Program-made: the position numbers and the translations under genes | Origin: Sulfurovum sp. UBA1140 | GTDB lineage: Bacteria > Campylobacterota > Campylobacteria > Campylobacterales > Sulfurovaceae | Direction: 5' to 3' | NCBI GenBank assembly: GCA_002311915.1 | Contig: DCAF01000014.1 | Coordinates: 1-10,789, forward strand | DNA: 10,789 bases | Part shown: in pieces, positions 1 through 7,047 of the stretch | Layout: each line of letters begins with the position of its first letter | Numbering within the stretch: position 1 is the first letter of the stretch | The notes under the pieces: model-generated | What the model saw: only the letters and a program-made list of their open reading frames with translations | The model's database searches: none | Told to the model about the DNA's origin: nothing

Positions 1-24
1 GTCGAAGTAGTGGTCTTTTGCCAT
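1..24 (-). CDS. yajQ: Probable YajQ-family nucleotide-binding protein, N-terminal fragment (runs off left edge)
   Basis: Only eight codons are visible, reading MAKDHYFD from an ATG at 24-22 on the minus strand. A ribosome site AAAGGA lies six bases upstream of the ATG. The octapeptide resembles the start of campylobacterotal YajQ (UPF0234) proteins, which begin in the style of MAxEHSFDI. YajQ proteins are small cytosolic proteins with two ferredoxin-like folds; some members bind c-di-GMP or nucleotides. The gene starts 27 bp after the sppA stop on the same strand, so the two are probably co-transcribed. The start is well supported by the ribosome site; the family name rests on eight residues and is tentative. 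Confidence 0.5.
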
Positions 25-51
25 TTTTTATCCTTTTTTATATTTAAATAT

Positions 52-960
52 TTAATGTAATTTAAGTTGTGAAACCAATTCATCTAACCCTAAATCAACC
101 TTAACCATTGGTAAAAATGCTGGTTGCTCTTCGAGTTTGATTTTAATAAAGTCCACATCTTTACCACCCAATGATTCTCTTATTTTGGCTTTAACGTGAT
201 AGAGTGATGATATTTCATCGACCAAGATATTTCGAATTTCAGGAACATTGGCAATAAAAATTTTACCCTCGGTGAAAGGCAGTATCTGCTCTTTTTTCAA
301 ACCTCGATTGTCAGCTACTGCCTGAACAAAGTTATCATAAGTGGGTTTTAGAAGATTGGCAATCATGTACTCTTTGTTCTCATCGTCTATTTTTGCCAAC
401 ATTGAGATGGGTTTTTTAAACTTACCTGCTGCTAAGTAATCCTCTTCGACTCCTACTTTTTTTGCCAATTCACCAAAGTTATAGTGGGGCATAATTACCC
501 CAATCGAACCAACAATCGCATTTTTATTGGCAATAAGTGGTTTAATTGCCGAAGCAATATAATATCCACCACTCGCTGCGATAGATTCTACGTACATGGT
601 CACATTCATATCTTTTTGATAGGCTTTAAGATACTCTGAAAGCTCTTCACTTGCTGTTGGGGATCCCCCTGGAGAACTCATAATAAAAAGCAGAGACTTG
701 TATGATTTCTCTTTTTTTACTGCGTCCATTTTCTCCATAACTTTGGTGGTGAACTCTTCGGTCACGGGTTTGTTAAATCGAATGACGGCCACCTTGTTTT
801 TAGCCGTACTGACATCATCAAAGATGCCCATTTTTCCAAAATACATACCAATAAAAAGTATCTCGGCAATCAATATCACACCAACAATCCATGCTTTTAA
901 GTTACTAATAAATATCTGTTTTTTTAACGCTTTAATCTCATAATCTTTAACTTCTTCCAA
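52..960 (-). CDS. sppA: Signal peptide peptidase SppA (short, single-domain form)
   Basis: This is a membrane-anchored serine protease of the SppA/S49 family, which degrades signal peptides left in the inner membrane after protein export. The 302-residue product has a cytoplasmic N-terminus and one membrane segment at about 20-42, then the protease domain. The catalytic pair is visible: Ser130 in ESIAASGGYY and Lys182 in GKFKKP. Their 52-residue spacing is that of the Bacillus SppA Ser/Lys dyad. SSPGGSP at 95-101 and VGSIGVI at 150-156 are further family motifs. The length fits the short form, not the double-domain E. coli enzyme. The start is TTG, chosen because AAGGA lies six bases upstream (967-971). 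Probable yajQ follows 27 bp downstream. The gene is divergent from cobQ. Confidence 0.93.
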   Translation of the reverse strand: MEEVKDYEIKALKKQIFISNLKAWIVGVILIAEILFIGMYFGKMGIFDDVSTAKNKVAVIRFNKPVTEEFTTKVMEKMDAVKKEKSYKSLLFIMSSPGGSPTASEELSEYLKAYQKDMNVTMYVESIAASGGYYIASAIKPLIANKNAIVGSIGVIMPHYNFGELAKKVGVEEDYLAAGKFKKPISMLAKIDDENKEYMIANLLKPTYDNFVQAVADNRGLKKEQILPFTEGKIFIANVPEIRNILVDEISSLYHVKAKIRESLGGKDVDFIKIKLEEQPAFLPMVKVDLGLDELVSQLKLH

Positions 961-991
961 TAAAAATCCTTTTAATCTTAAATTATTCCGA

Positions 992-997
992 ATTATA
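992..997 (-). promoter_or_regulatory. Candidate sigma-70 -10 box for sppA
   Basis: A perfect TATAAT on the minus strand lies 31 bases upstream of the sppA TTG, leaving a short leader that contains the ribosome site. No convincing -35 box is seen, which is usual for campylobacterotal vegetative promoters. Assignment by position and consensus only. Confidence 0.5.
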
Positions 998-1007
998 CAC
1001 TAGAGTT

Positions 1008-1020
1008 TGCTAAAATAGCA
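1008..1020 (+). promoter_or_regulatory. Candidate extended -10 of cobQ inside a small palindrome
   Basis: TGCTAAAAT at 1008-1016 fits an extended -10 (TGnTAAAAT) for the cobQ transcript and would leave a leader of roughly 57 nt. It lies within a perfect dyad TGCTA-AAA-TAGCA (1008-1020), a possible operator. The same dyad sits upstream of the sppA -10 on the other strand, so one regulator could affect both divergent genes. The dyad is short and could be chance. Confidence 0.35.
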
Positions 1021-1079
1021 CCACTATTGGTTCAATCGAAAAACTAATCATTAAATTTTAATACTAAAGAAGAAAACAG

Positions 1080-2420
1080 TTGAAAAATATCTCTATTTTT
1101 GGAACAAGCAGTGATGCAGGTAAATCGACCATCACCTTTGTTATTGCCAAAATACTACAAGACTTGGGTTACCGTGTTGCCCCATTTAAAGCACAAAATG
1201 TCTCGAACAACGCCATGGTTGCCGATGACAACAGTGAAATTGCTGTTGCTCAATATTTTCAAGCCGAGGTGCTGAGTGTACCAACGTCATACCATATAAA
1301 CCCTATTCTGCTTAAATCGGGTAGAAAAAGTTCTGCTTCATTAATTGTTAATGGAAAAGTGGTTCAAGATAAAGATGTACGGGAGTATTATCGCGACCTA
1401 GACGAGCTAAAACCTGCCGTTAAAGAGGCATTTGAATATCTAAACAGTCAATATGATTGCGTGGTAGCCGAGGGTGCTGGTAGTCCTGTGGAACTAAACC
1501 TTATGAGTAAAGACCTCTCTAATAGTTATATAGCTACCCAGTTTAATACAAAAATCATACTGGTAGCCGACATTGAAAAGGGGGGAGTTTTTGCTTCGAT
1601 ATGGGGGGTATATAACCTCTTACCCAAACAGTTACGTAACAATGTTATTGGGGTCATTGTTAATAAGTTTCGAGGCGACTTAACGCTCTTTGATGAGGGG
1701 ATTCGTATAATAGAAGAGGAGTTTAAAATTCCTGTTTTAGGAGTGCTACCATATCTGCCTTTTAATTTAGGATTTGAAGACTCTCAGAGCCTTATGAACT
1801 ATCAACAAAAAAACAGACCCAATGCCAAACGTATTGGAGTTATTGCCTACCCCACCATGAGCAACTATAACGATTTTGAACCCTTGATTGCCGATGAGCA
1901 TATCGCTTTAGAGTTTATACGGAGTAATGTTACATTAGAAAATTTTGACCAAATTATTTTAGCAGGTTCCAAACTGGTTATGAAAGATTTGGCTTGGTTA
2001 AAAGTTTCAGGCTTATTTGAACAGCTACAGCAGACCCAAACCGATATTTTGGGTATTTGTGGTGGTTATCAGATGATGTTTAACACTATTATAGACCACG
2101 ATGCCATCGAATCAGAGAGACCTTTAAGTATGAAAGGTTTGGGTTTTATAGATGATGATATTCTATTTAAAAAAGAAAAAATTGTCAAACAAGGTGAGTA
2201 TAGTATCTTTGGAAAAAGAGTAAAGGGGTTCGAGATTCATCATGGTATTAGCCATAAATACCCCCTTTTTTATGAAAAAGGAAATATTCAAGGTACTTTT
2301 GTTCATGGGCTTTTTAATGATGAAAAGTTTGAACAGTATAAGCGAACCAGCATTGATAATTTTGTAGAAACAATGAAATCAAAACTGGATGTAGATAGGA
2401 TACTTAATAGTGTTTGTTGA
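1080..2420 (+). CDS. cobQ: Cobyric acid synthase (CobQ/CbiP), glutamine-dependent
   Basis: Cobyric acid synthase amidates four side chains of adenosylcobyrinic acid a,c-diamide using glutamine and ATP, giving adenosylcobyric acid in the cobalamin pathway; it is cytosolic. The N-terminal dethiobiotin-synthetase-like ATPase domain begins with a P-loop-like GTSSDAGKST (8-17), with APFKAQNVSNN at 34-44 and VAEGAGSP at 129-136 as family motifs. The C-terminal glutamine amidotransferase domain has nucleophile Cys327 in GICGGYQMM and His409 in GTFVHGLF. At 446 residues it is somewhat shorter than the common 480-510, but both domains are whole. The start is TTG: it places MKNISIFGT directly before the P-loop, and a modest AAGAAG lies upstream. 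cbiB and cobS follow on the same strand. Confidence 0.95.
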   Translation: MKNISIFGTSSDAGKSTITFVIAKILQDLGYRVAPFKAQNVSNNAMVADDNSEIAVAQYFQAEVLSVPTSYHINPILLKSGRKSSASLIVNGKVVQDKDVREYYRDLDELKPAVKEAFEYLNSQYDCVVAEGAGSPVELNLMSKDLSNSYIATQFNTKIILVADIEKGGVFASIWGVYNLLPKQLRNNVIGVIVNKFRGDLTLFDEGIRIIEEEFKIPVLGVLPYLPFNLGFEDSQSLMNYQQKNRPNAKRIGVIAYPTMSNYNDFEPLIADEHIALEFIRSNVTLENFDQIILAGSKLVMKDLAWLKVSGLFEQLQQTQTDILGICGGYQMMFNTIIDHDAIESERPLSMKGLGFIDDDILFKKEKIVKQGEYSIFGKRVKGFEIHHGISHKYPLFYEKGNIQGTFVHGLFNDEKFEQYKRTSIDNFVETMKSKLDVDRILNSVC

Positions 2421-2439
2421 AAAATAATATGTACAGTTA

Positions 2440-2448
2440 TGTTATAAT
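2440..2448 (+). promoter_or_regulatory. Candidate extended -10 promoter before the leader ORF and cbiB
   Basis: TGTTATAAT (2440-2448) is a full match to the extended -10 pattern TGnTATAAT. It lies in the 125-bp gap after cobQ and 26 bases upstream of a strong-ribosome-site ATG. It suggests that cbiB-cobS can be transcribed apart from cobQ. No good -35 at normal spacing. Confidence 0.5.
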
Positions 2449-2474
2449 AAATCAAATTAACAAGGAGAGTAAAA

Positions 2475-2528
2475 ATGCTAAATATAGAAGAGATAAAAGC
2501 TGAAATTATAAGAGATTTTAGTAAATGA
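2475..2528 (+). CDS. 17-codon small ORF (leader peptide or gene remnant)
   Basis: An ATG at 2475 follows a strong AAGGAG (2462-2467) at ideal spacing and is open for 17 codons (MLNIEEIKAE... ending RDFSK) before TGA. The ribosome site is far better than the one before cbiB, so this ATG is probably used. The peptide is amphipathic and resembles the N-terminal helix of minimal nucleotidyltransferase (MNT) antitoxin-type proteins, where a similar segment precedes a GS-containing strand, but nothing of that domain follows. It may be a broken remnant, or a leader whose translation opens the mRNA for cbiB, whose start lies 17 bases after this stop. No function can be named. Confidence 0.35.
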   Translation: MLNIEEIKAEIIRDFSK

Positions 2529-2545
2529 AAAAAAGATGCTAAACA

Positions 2546-3436
2546 GTGTTGCTTGAAATCACCCTTCTTGCCTACCTAATTGATAAACTTTTTGGAGAGT
2601 TTAATTTTATTCGTCATCCTGTTATTATTATGGGGGATTATATTAAATGGTTTGAGAAATATTTTTACAAAGACAATATCTTTAACGGAGCTATTTTAAC
2701 CACCACGTTACTAAGCGTGGTTTTTATTGTTATTCATTTTATTACTTGGGCAGTCGAGAATATAAATCTATGGCAAAATTTAGAGATAATCATTTTAGCT
2801 CTGTTGGCTTCGACCACCATCGCCTCTAAAATGCTCTATGATTCGGTAAAAGATATTATAACCAATCCAAAAAATATTCAATATCTGGTCAGTCGTGATA
2901 CCAAAATATTAAGCAGGTCAGATATTAATAAAGCCTCGATTGAGACCTATGCCGAAAATTTAAGTGATGGTGTGATTGCCCCAGTTTTTTATTTGCTTTT
3001 TTTTGGAGTAGAGGGAGCATTTATTTATAAAGCCATTAATACTTTAGATTCGATGGTGGGTTACAGAAATGAACGTTATGAAAATTTTGGTAAATTTTCT
3101 GCCATACTTGATGATGTAGCAAACTATATTCCTGCCCGTATCACGGCTCTGCTTATTGCCTTGCTTTTTTTAAGCAAAGAGGCTCTTTTAAATTTTTATG
3201 CTTATGGAAAAAAGCATGATAGCCCCAATGCAGGTCACCCCATCTCGGTGATGGCAATTAGTTTGGGCATTAAACTTGGTGGTGATACTGCTTATTTTGG
3301 AAAGATAAAAAAGAAATCCTATTTTGGTAATGGTCGAAAAGAGATCTGTAGCAATGATATAGAAAAAGCACTTTTGATGCAGAGACGCTTGGATATTTTT
3401 ATACTACTTATACTTGTTGGAGTTCTGTTTATATGA
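2546..3436 (+). CDS. cbiB: Adenosylcobinamide-phosphate synthase (CbiB/CobD)
   Basis: This integral membrane enzyme joins adenosylcobyric acid to aminopropanol (phosphate) to give adenosylcobinamide (phosphate). Family motifs occur in order: RHPVIIMG (23-30), SRDT (117-120), ETYAENLSDGVIAP (133-146), INTLDSMVGY (164-173), and PNAGHP (227-232). Several hydrophobic segments are visible, at about 48-70, 78-95, 147-165, 196-212 and 282-296. At 296 residues it is slightly short for the family, mainly at the N-terminus. The start is uncertain: GTG at 2546 or TTG at 2549 both lack a clear ribosome site. An out-of-frame ATG at 2536 opens a six-codon frame ending inside this gene. Translation may depend on coupling to these upstream frames. 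The gene overlaps cobS by ATGA. Confidence 0.92.
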   Translation: MLLEITLLAYLIDKLFGEFNFIRHPVIIMGDYIKWFEKYFYKDNIFNGAILTTTLLSVVFIVIHFITWAVENINLWQNLEIIILALLASTTIASKMLYDSVKDIITNPKNIQYLVSRDTKILSRSDINKASIETYAENLSDGVIAPVFYLLFFGVEGAFIYKAINTLDSMVGYRNERYENFGKFSAILDDVANYIPARITALLIALLFLSKEALLNFYAYGKKHDSPNAGHPISVMAISLGIKLGGDTAYFGKIKKKSYFGNGRKEICSNDIEKALLMQRRLDIFILLILVGVLFI

Positions 3437-4182
3437 AAAATTTTTATTTGGGGCTAAAATTTTCTTTTTCATACTTTTCGATATTGCCCATAAGTTTTAC
3501 TAAAGAAGATGACCTTTCTAAAAAAGAGGTTTTGGGACAGATGCTTTTTAATCTGCCATTGGTGGGTTTGGTCTTAGGAGGATTAACAATACTACTCTTT
3601 TTAGTTTTATCTCATTTAGAGTGGTATGGAGCCATTATATCGGCTGTAGTTTATATGATGTTGTATGGGTTTATTCATACCGAAGCAATAATGGATGTCG
3701 CCGATGCAATCTATGCTTCTCACTCAGGAAAAGATGCCTATACAATTATTAAAGAACCAACCGTAGGAGCAATGGGTGTTTTGTATGCTGTTGGATTGAT
3801 ACTGCTTAAAATAGCTGGGGCTGTTTACCTTTTAATTCATGGTTTTTTAATGGAGTTTGTGGCTGTTTTAATGGTGAGTCGTTTGTCTCTTTTAATGCTT
3901 TTTAAGATACATATATTTCGGTCATCTTTTGCCTCCTTGCTTAAAGAATCATTGAGTATAAAATACATTATTGGCTCTTTTGCTCTTTTTACAATGGTGG
4001 GTTCAATGCTTATGGTTGAATTTATTCTTTTACTTTTAGTAGGACTACTCTTTGCTTTTTTAATTTCTAGTACAATTAAATCTAAAATAGGGTTTGTGAA
4101 TGGTGATGTTTTAGGAGCAACGTTAGAGGGGGTTGAGATATTGTTGTTTATGACTCTTGCACTCTTTATTCCCCTATTTTAA
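3433..4182 (+). CDS. cobS: Adenosylcobinamide-GDP ribazoletransferase (cobalamin synthase CobS)
   Basis: CobS is the membrane enzyme that joins adenosylcobinamide-GDP to alpha-ribazole (phosphate), the closing step of cobalamin assembly. The 249-residue length is normal. The metal/substrate motif is GFIHTEAIMDVADAIY (79-94) with acidic residues E84, D88 and D91, followed by IIKEPTVGAMGV (105-116). The C-terminal GDVLGATLE (224-232) is also typical. Many hydrophobic segments support a polytopic membrane protein. The first acidic position, commonly Asp in HxDG, is Glu here. ATG overlaps the cbiB stop (ATGA, 3433-3436), so the two are translationally coupled. The partner genes cobU and cobT are not in the window. 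A terminator hairpin follows the stop. Confidence 0.93.
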   Translation: MKNFYLGLKFSFSYFSILPISFTKEDDLSKKEVLGQMLFNLPLVGLVLGGLTILLFLVLSHLEWYGAIISAVVYMMLYGFIHTEAIMDVADAIYASHSGKDAYTIIKEPTVGAMGVLYAVGLILLKIAGAVYLLIHGFLMEFVAVLMVSRLSLLMLFKIHIFRSSFASLLKESLSIKYIIGSFALFTMVGSMLMVEFILLLLVGLLFAFLISSTIKSKIGFVNGDVLGATLEGVEILLFMTLALFIPLF

Positions 4183-4183
4183 G

Positions 4184-4216
4184 AGGTTTTAATAAACCTA
4201 TTAGTCTTTTTCTTTT
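4184..4216 (+). terminator. Probable rho-independent terminator after cobS
   Basis: A six-bp stem AGGTTT (4184-4189) and AAACCT (4194-4199) with a TAAT loop begins just after the cobS TAA and is followed by a T-rich run (4201-4216). The stem is short and AT-rich, so termination may be partial. Its position at the end of the cobalamin cluster supports the call. Confidence 0.5.
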
Positions 4217-4228
4217 ATACTTTAACAT

Positions 4229-4234
4229 TATACT
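4229..4234 (+). promoter_or_regulatory. Candidate -10 box for the lysozyme-like lipoprotein gene
   Basis: TATACT lies 21 bases upstream of the ATG at 4256, after the cobS terminator. Another AT-rich match (TTATAC, 4215-4220) lies just upstream. The leader is short but holds the AGGAG ribosome site (4246-4250). Called from consensus and position. Confidence 0.4.
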
Positions 4235-4255
4235 AAATTAAAAATAGGAGATGAG

Positions 4256-5101
4256 ATGAAAATTTTAAAACTGTCGTTGGTTATTATTGTAACTGCGATG
4301 CTCTTTTCGGGGTGTAGTAAGCAGAAGGTAACCGATCCTTATGCCCAAATAGAGGATGTAACCAAACCCAAATTAACGACTTATGAGCTAAATGTCATTA
4401 GTAATAAAATTTATATGAATGAGACTTCAGGGAACCCTGAACATCTGATGTTTTGGTCTAAAAATGAGCTCTTTGCATCATTAGGAATTGGTCACTTTAT
4501 CTGGTATCCAAAAGGGCAACCACAAAGATTTGATCAGACTTTTCCTGACATGATTCAATACTATATTGACAGTAAAGTAGAGATTCCAAATTGGTTAAAG
4601 GTTAGTATGAAAACAGGAGCCCCTTGGGGAAATAGAGATGCTTTTGAACGTGCTAGAAATGATAAAGAGTTTATTGAGTTAAAGTATCTTTTAATGAATA
4701 CAAAAGCCCTACAGACACAATTTTTCTTTGACAGACTACATGCGTCTATTCCACAAATTGTAAAACATGTGGCTCCTCAGTATCGAGATCATATTGTTAA
4801 TAATTATAATGCTTTAGCCAAAACAAAAGGGGGGTGGTATCCACTGATTGACTACATCAACTTTAAAGGTAAAGGGATTAAACCAACCGAGCGATACAAC
4901 AATCAAGGTTGGGGACTGCTTCAGGTACTTCAAAATATGAGAGCTGTACAAGCAGGTCCTATGGCTCTTCAAGAGTTTTCACGATCAGCTGATGCAATAC
5001 TTAAACGACGTGTACAGAACTCACCACCCGAGAACAAAGAGAGTCAATGGCTAAGAGGATGGAAAGTACGTACCGATGGGTATGCTATTTCAATTCTTTA
5101 A
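4256..5101 (+). CDS. Lipoprotein with a lysozyme-like N-terminal motif, function unknown
   Basis: The 281-residue product starts with a lipoprotein signal (MKILKL, a hydrophobic core, then LFSGC with Cys20), so it should be lipidated by Lgt and sit in the envelope. The mature part has KIYMNETSG (51-59) and LFASLGIGHFIWYP (72-85). The order of a Glu (E56), a spacer and GIGH (77-80) resembles the active-site region of T4-type lysozymes (Glu...TIGIGH), which cleave peptidoglycan. Aromatic-rich blocks NQGWGLLQVL (216-225) and WLRGWKVRTDGY (265-276) also look conserved. A muramidase role is inference; the usual second acidic residue is not obvious. It has its own promoter-like element and ribosome site. 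Its 3' end overlaps the convergent kinase gene by 12 bp with no room for a terminator. Confidence 0.7.
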   Translation: MKILKLSLVIIVTAMLFSGCSKQKVTDPYAQIEDVTKPKLTTYELNVISNKIYMNETSGNPEHLMFWSKNELFASLGIGHFIWYPKGQPQRFDQTFPDMIQYYIDSKVEIPNWLKVSMKTGAPWGNRDAFERARNDKEFIELKYLLMNTKALQTQFFFDRLHASIPQIVKHVAPQYRDHIVNNYNALAKTKGGWYPLIDYINFKGKGIKPTERYNNQGWGLLQVLQNMRAVQAGPMALQEFSRSADAILKRRVQNSPPENKESQWLRGWKVRTDGYAISIL

Positions 5102-6310
5102 GATTAACTCAAATACATTGCTACTATTTTTATAGTAGTAGTGTAGTTTATAGTCCAAACGTTCTGCAATGTTATTTACAATATACAGCCCCAATCCAAA
5201 ACCACTGTTTCGCTTCTCTTCTTGTGTAAAAGGCTCTAAGTAATAGGACAATGGGTTCTCTAGGCTGTGACCTTTTGAGATGACCTTAATAGAGTCCTTG
5301 TCAACCTTAATAATGGCATGACTGTCATCACTGTATTTGAGTGCATTATCAATTAAATTTTTAAGTGCCAATGCTAAGAGTTTGGTATCGGTTACCAATA
5401 CTTCATCGTGAGTCTCTATTAATAGTTGCTTTCTATCACACAACAGTAATGCCAAACTCTCTTCAATAATTTCGTTAATATGTACCTCACTTAGCTTGGG
5501 CTGAAACCCCTGTGTGGTAATGCGTTCTACGTGGGCAAGTTCACTAATGAGTTCATTCATTCTTTCAAATGCACGAATGAGTGTGGTTTTTCCAATACCA
5601 TCTTCAACCATCTCTATTGCAATACGACCTCGTGTAATGGGTGTTTTGAGTTCGTGCATCATGTTACGCATAAAAAGATTTTTAGAATCTAAAAGTCTTT
5701 TTATATAGTGAAGTGCATCATCAAAACTTTGTGCAATCTGTCCAATCTCATCATTGCTTTTATAACCAATTTTAATGTTAAGATTTCCTTTAGCAAACTC
5801 TGAAATCTGTTGATTAAGTCGTTTTAGGGGAGCAATTTTTCGTATAATGGCAATGTAAAGAAAAAGAAACAAAATGGCAATTGAAATGGCAATTAAAACA
5901 GTGATTTTAAGACGTTTATTTTTTGATTTAATATCTTTTAACATTAAATTGGTTCCATAGCGTTGCAGATAGATGTAGTGGTTGTCTCCAATGGCAAAAA
6001 TTTGCATTCTTCCATAAATGGATTCCCTTTCAAATATCACTTTTCCTTTACTTAGAATAAGCAGACGATTGGCATTAATGGCAACGGGTCTTACCTGAGA
6101 GTTATGACAAAAACGTTGTAGCTCATTTTCGGTGGGATTAAGTTGTGCTGTAGAGAGCAGAGCATTGGATATGAGTTGATATCTACTTATTTCGTCTCGT
6201 TTCTGATGCTCTTTATCCCACGAGATAAAAAGTAACAAAGCCGTAATAAGCAGTGAAAGAACCAAGGTAAAGAGCAGGTTAATAAAAAGGGTAACCGAAA
6301 TATTTTTCAT
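5090..6310 (-). CDS. Sensor histidine kinase, ArsS-like
   Basis: This inner-membrane kinase should sense a periplasmic signal and phosphorylate the response regulator encoded immediately upstream. Order of parts: membrane segment at about 7-29, periplasmic domain of about 105 residues, second membrane segment 136-156, HAMP linker to about 209, dimerisation/phosphoacceptor helix with His219 in MMHELKTPITRGR, then the ATPase domain. The N-box is LKNLIDNALKYS (316-327) and the G2 loop GFGLGL (370-375). The expected Asp of the G1 box (DxG) is replaced by Ser345 in ISKG. The wording around His219 and the YYLEPF segment recall Helicobacter ArsS (HP0165), an acid-response kinase; the signal here is unknown. 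The ATG lies 6 bp after the regulator stop, so the two are co-translated. Confidence 0.9.
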   Translation of the reverse strand: MKNISVTLFINLLFTLVLSLLITALLLFISWDKEHQKRDEISRYQLISNALLSTAQLNPTENELQRFCHNSQVRPVAINANRLLILSKGKVIFERESIYGRMQIFAIGDNHYIYLQRYGTNLMLKDIKSKNKRLKITVLIAISIAILFLFLYIAIIRKIAPLKRLNQQISEFAKGNLNIKIGYKSNDEIGQIAQSFDDALHYIKRLLDSKNLFMRNMMHELKTPITRGRIAIEMVEDGIGKTTLIRAFERMNELISELAHVERITTQGFQPKLSEVHINEIIEESLALLLCDRKQLLIETHDEVLVTDTKLLALALKNLIDNALKYSDDSHAIIKVDKDSIKVISKGHSLENPLSYYLEPFTQEEKRNSGFGLGLYIVNNIAERLDYKLHYYYKNSSNVFELILKN

Positions 6311-6316
6311 GCTCTT

Positions 6317-6991
6317 TTATATCTTTTCAGTTAACAGATACCCTACACCTCGAACAGGTTTAATATAGCTGTTCTCTTTATCAATGCTTGAGAGTTTATG
6401 TCGAATACGGGAAATCATCACATCTATATTTTTAATAGAGCTGTTGTCATCAATATGTTCACTCTCATAAAGCAGTTGTTCTCTGGATACGGCAGAGTTT
6501 TTATGGTTAATTAAAATCGACAATATATCAAACTCTGCAGCCGTGAGTTCAAGCAGTATGTTATCAAAAACAATATTTCTAGCATCAACATTAAGCTCAA
6601 ATAGAGAAGAGGAGACCTTGGGTGCATGGTGTTTTTGTACCCGTCTTAGTATGGTTTTAATACGGGTTACCAACTCTCTTGGGTCATAAGGTTTTGGCAT
6701 ATAATCATCAGCTCCACGCTCTAAGGCAATCACCTTATCGGTAATATCATCTCGTGCAGAAGAGACAATAATGGGGATGGTTGAGTTGGCACGTATTTTA
6801 GGAATTACTTCTAGTCCATCAATACCAGGAAGGGTGAGGTCTAAAATAATTAAATCAAATTCATGCTGGGTCAATAAAGAGAGTCCAATATATGGCTCTT
6901 CTGCCGAGACAACATCAATTGCAAATTGGTTAAGGTATTCGGTAAGAATCTGAGAAAGTTCATAGTCATCTTCTATCATTAATATTTTTAT
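6317..6991 (-). CDS. OmpR/PhoB-type response regulator, probable non-AUG start
   Basis: A two-component DNA-binding regulator partnered with the kinase 6 bp downstream. The receiver domain has the acidic cluster EDD, phosphoacceptor Asp in ILDLTLPGIDG, Ser in IVSSARDD and Lys in MPKPYDP. The C-terminal winged helix has ELTAAEFDIL, the recognition region SSIKNIDVMISRIRHKL and the closing VRGVGYLL. The first ATG (6979) removes most of the first beta strand and sits 21 bases from the only ribosome site, AAGGA (7001-7005). Starting at ATA (6991) gives MKILMIEDD, the usual receiver start, nine bases from that site; ATC (6994) and ATT (6997) are alternatives in the same frame, and a stop lies at 7006-7004. 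With ATG the product has 220 residues, with ATA 224. It resembles ArsR (HP0166) of Helicobacter, by inference. Confidence 0.88.
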   Translation of the reverse strand: MKILMIEDDYELSQILTEYLNQFAIDVVSAEEPYIGLSLLTQHEFDLIILDLTLPGIDGLEVIPKIRANSTIPIIVSSARDDITDKVIALERGADDYMPKPYDPRELVTRIKTILRRVQKHHAPKVSSSLFELNVDARNIVFDNILLELTAAEFDILSILINHKNSAVSREQLLYESEHIDDNSSIKNIDVMISRIRHKLSSIDKENSYIKPVRGVGYLLTEKI

Positions 6992-7016
6992 GATAATAAA
7001 TCCTTAGATTTTTGAA

Positions 7017-7037
7017 ATGTTCATTACAGTAACATGA
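7017..7037. promoter_or_regulatory. Small dyad upstream of the response regulator
   Basis: ATGTT (7017-7021) and AACAT (7031-7035) form a dyad, and an inner dyad TTAC-A-GTAA (7024-7032) overlaps it. The site is about 12-30 bases upstream of the regulator's ribosome site, where an operator would sit. No known regulator box was recognised; short dyads in AT-rich DNA are common. Confidence 0.25.
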
Positions 7038-7047
7038 GAGAGGTTAA

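Noticed and set aside
698..943. Open frame on the plus strand opposite sppA
   Set aside because: It is antisense to a well-supported gene, has no ribosome site and no recognisable protein features.
961..1079. Cobalamin riboswitch before cobQ
   Set aside because: The 119-bp gap is too short for the usual cobalamin aptamer plus expression platform and shows no convincing B12-box context; only a short AGCACCACT resemblance is present.
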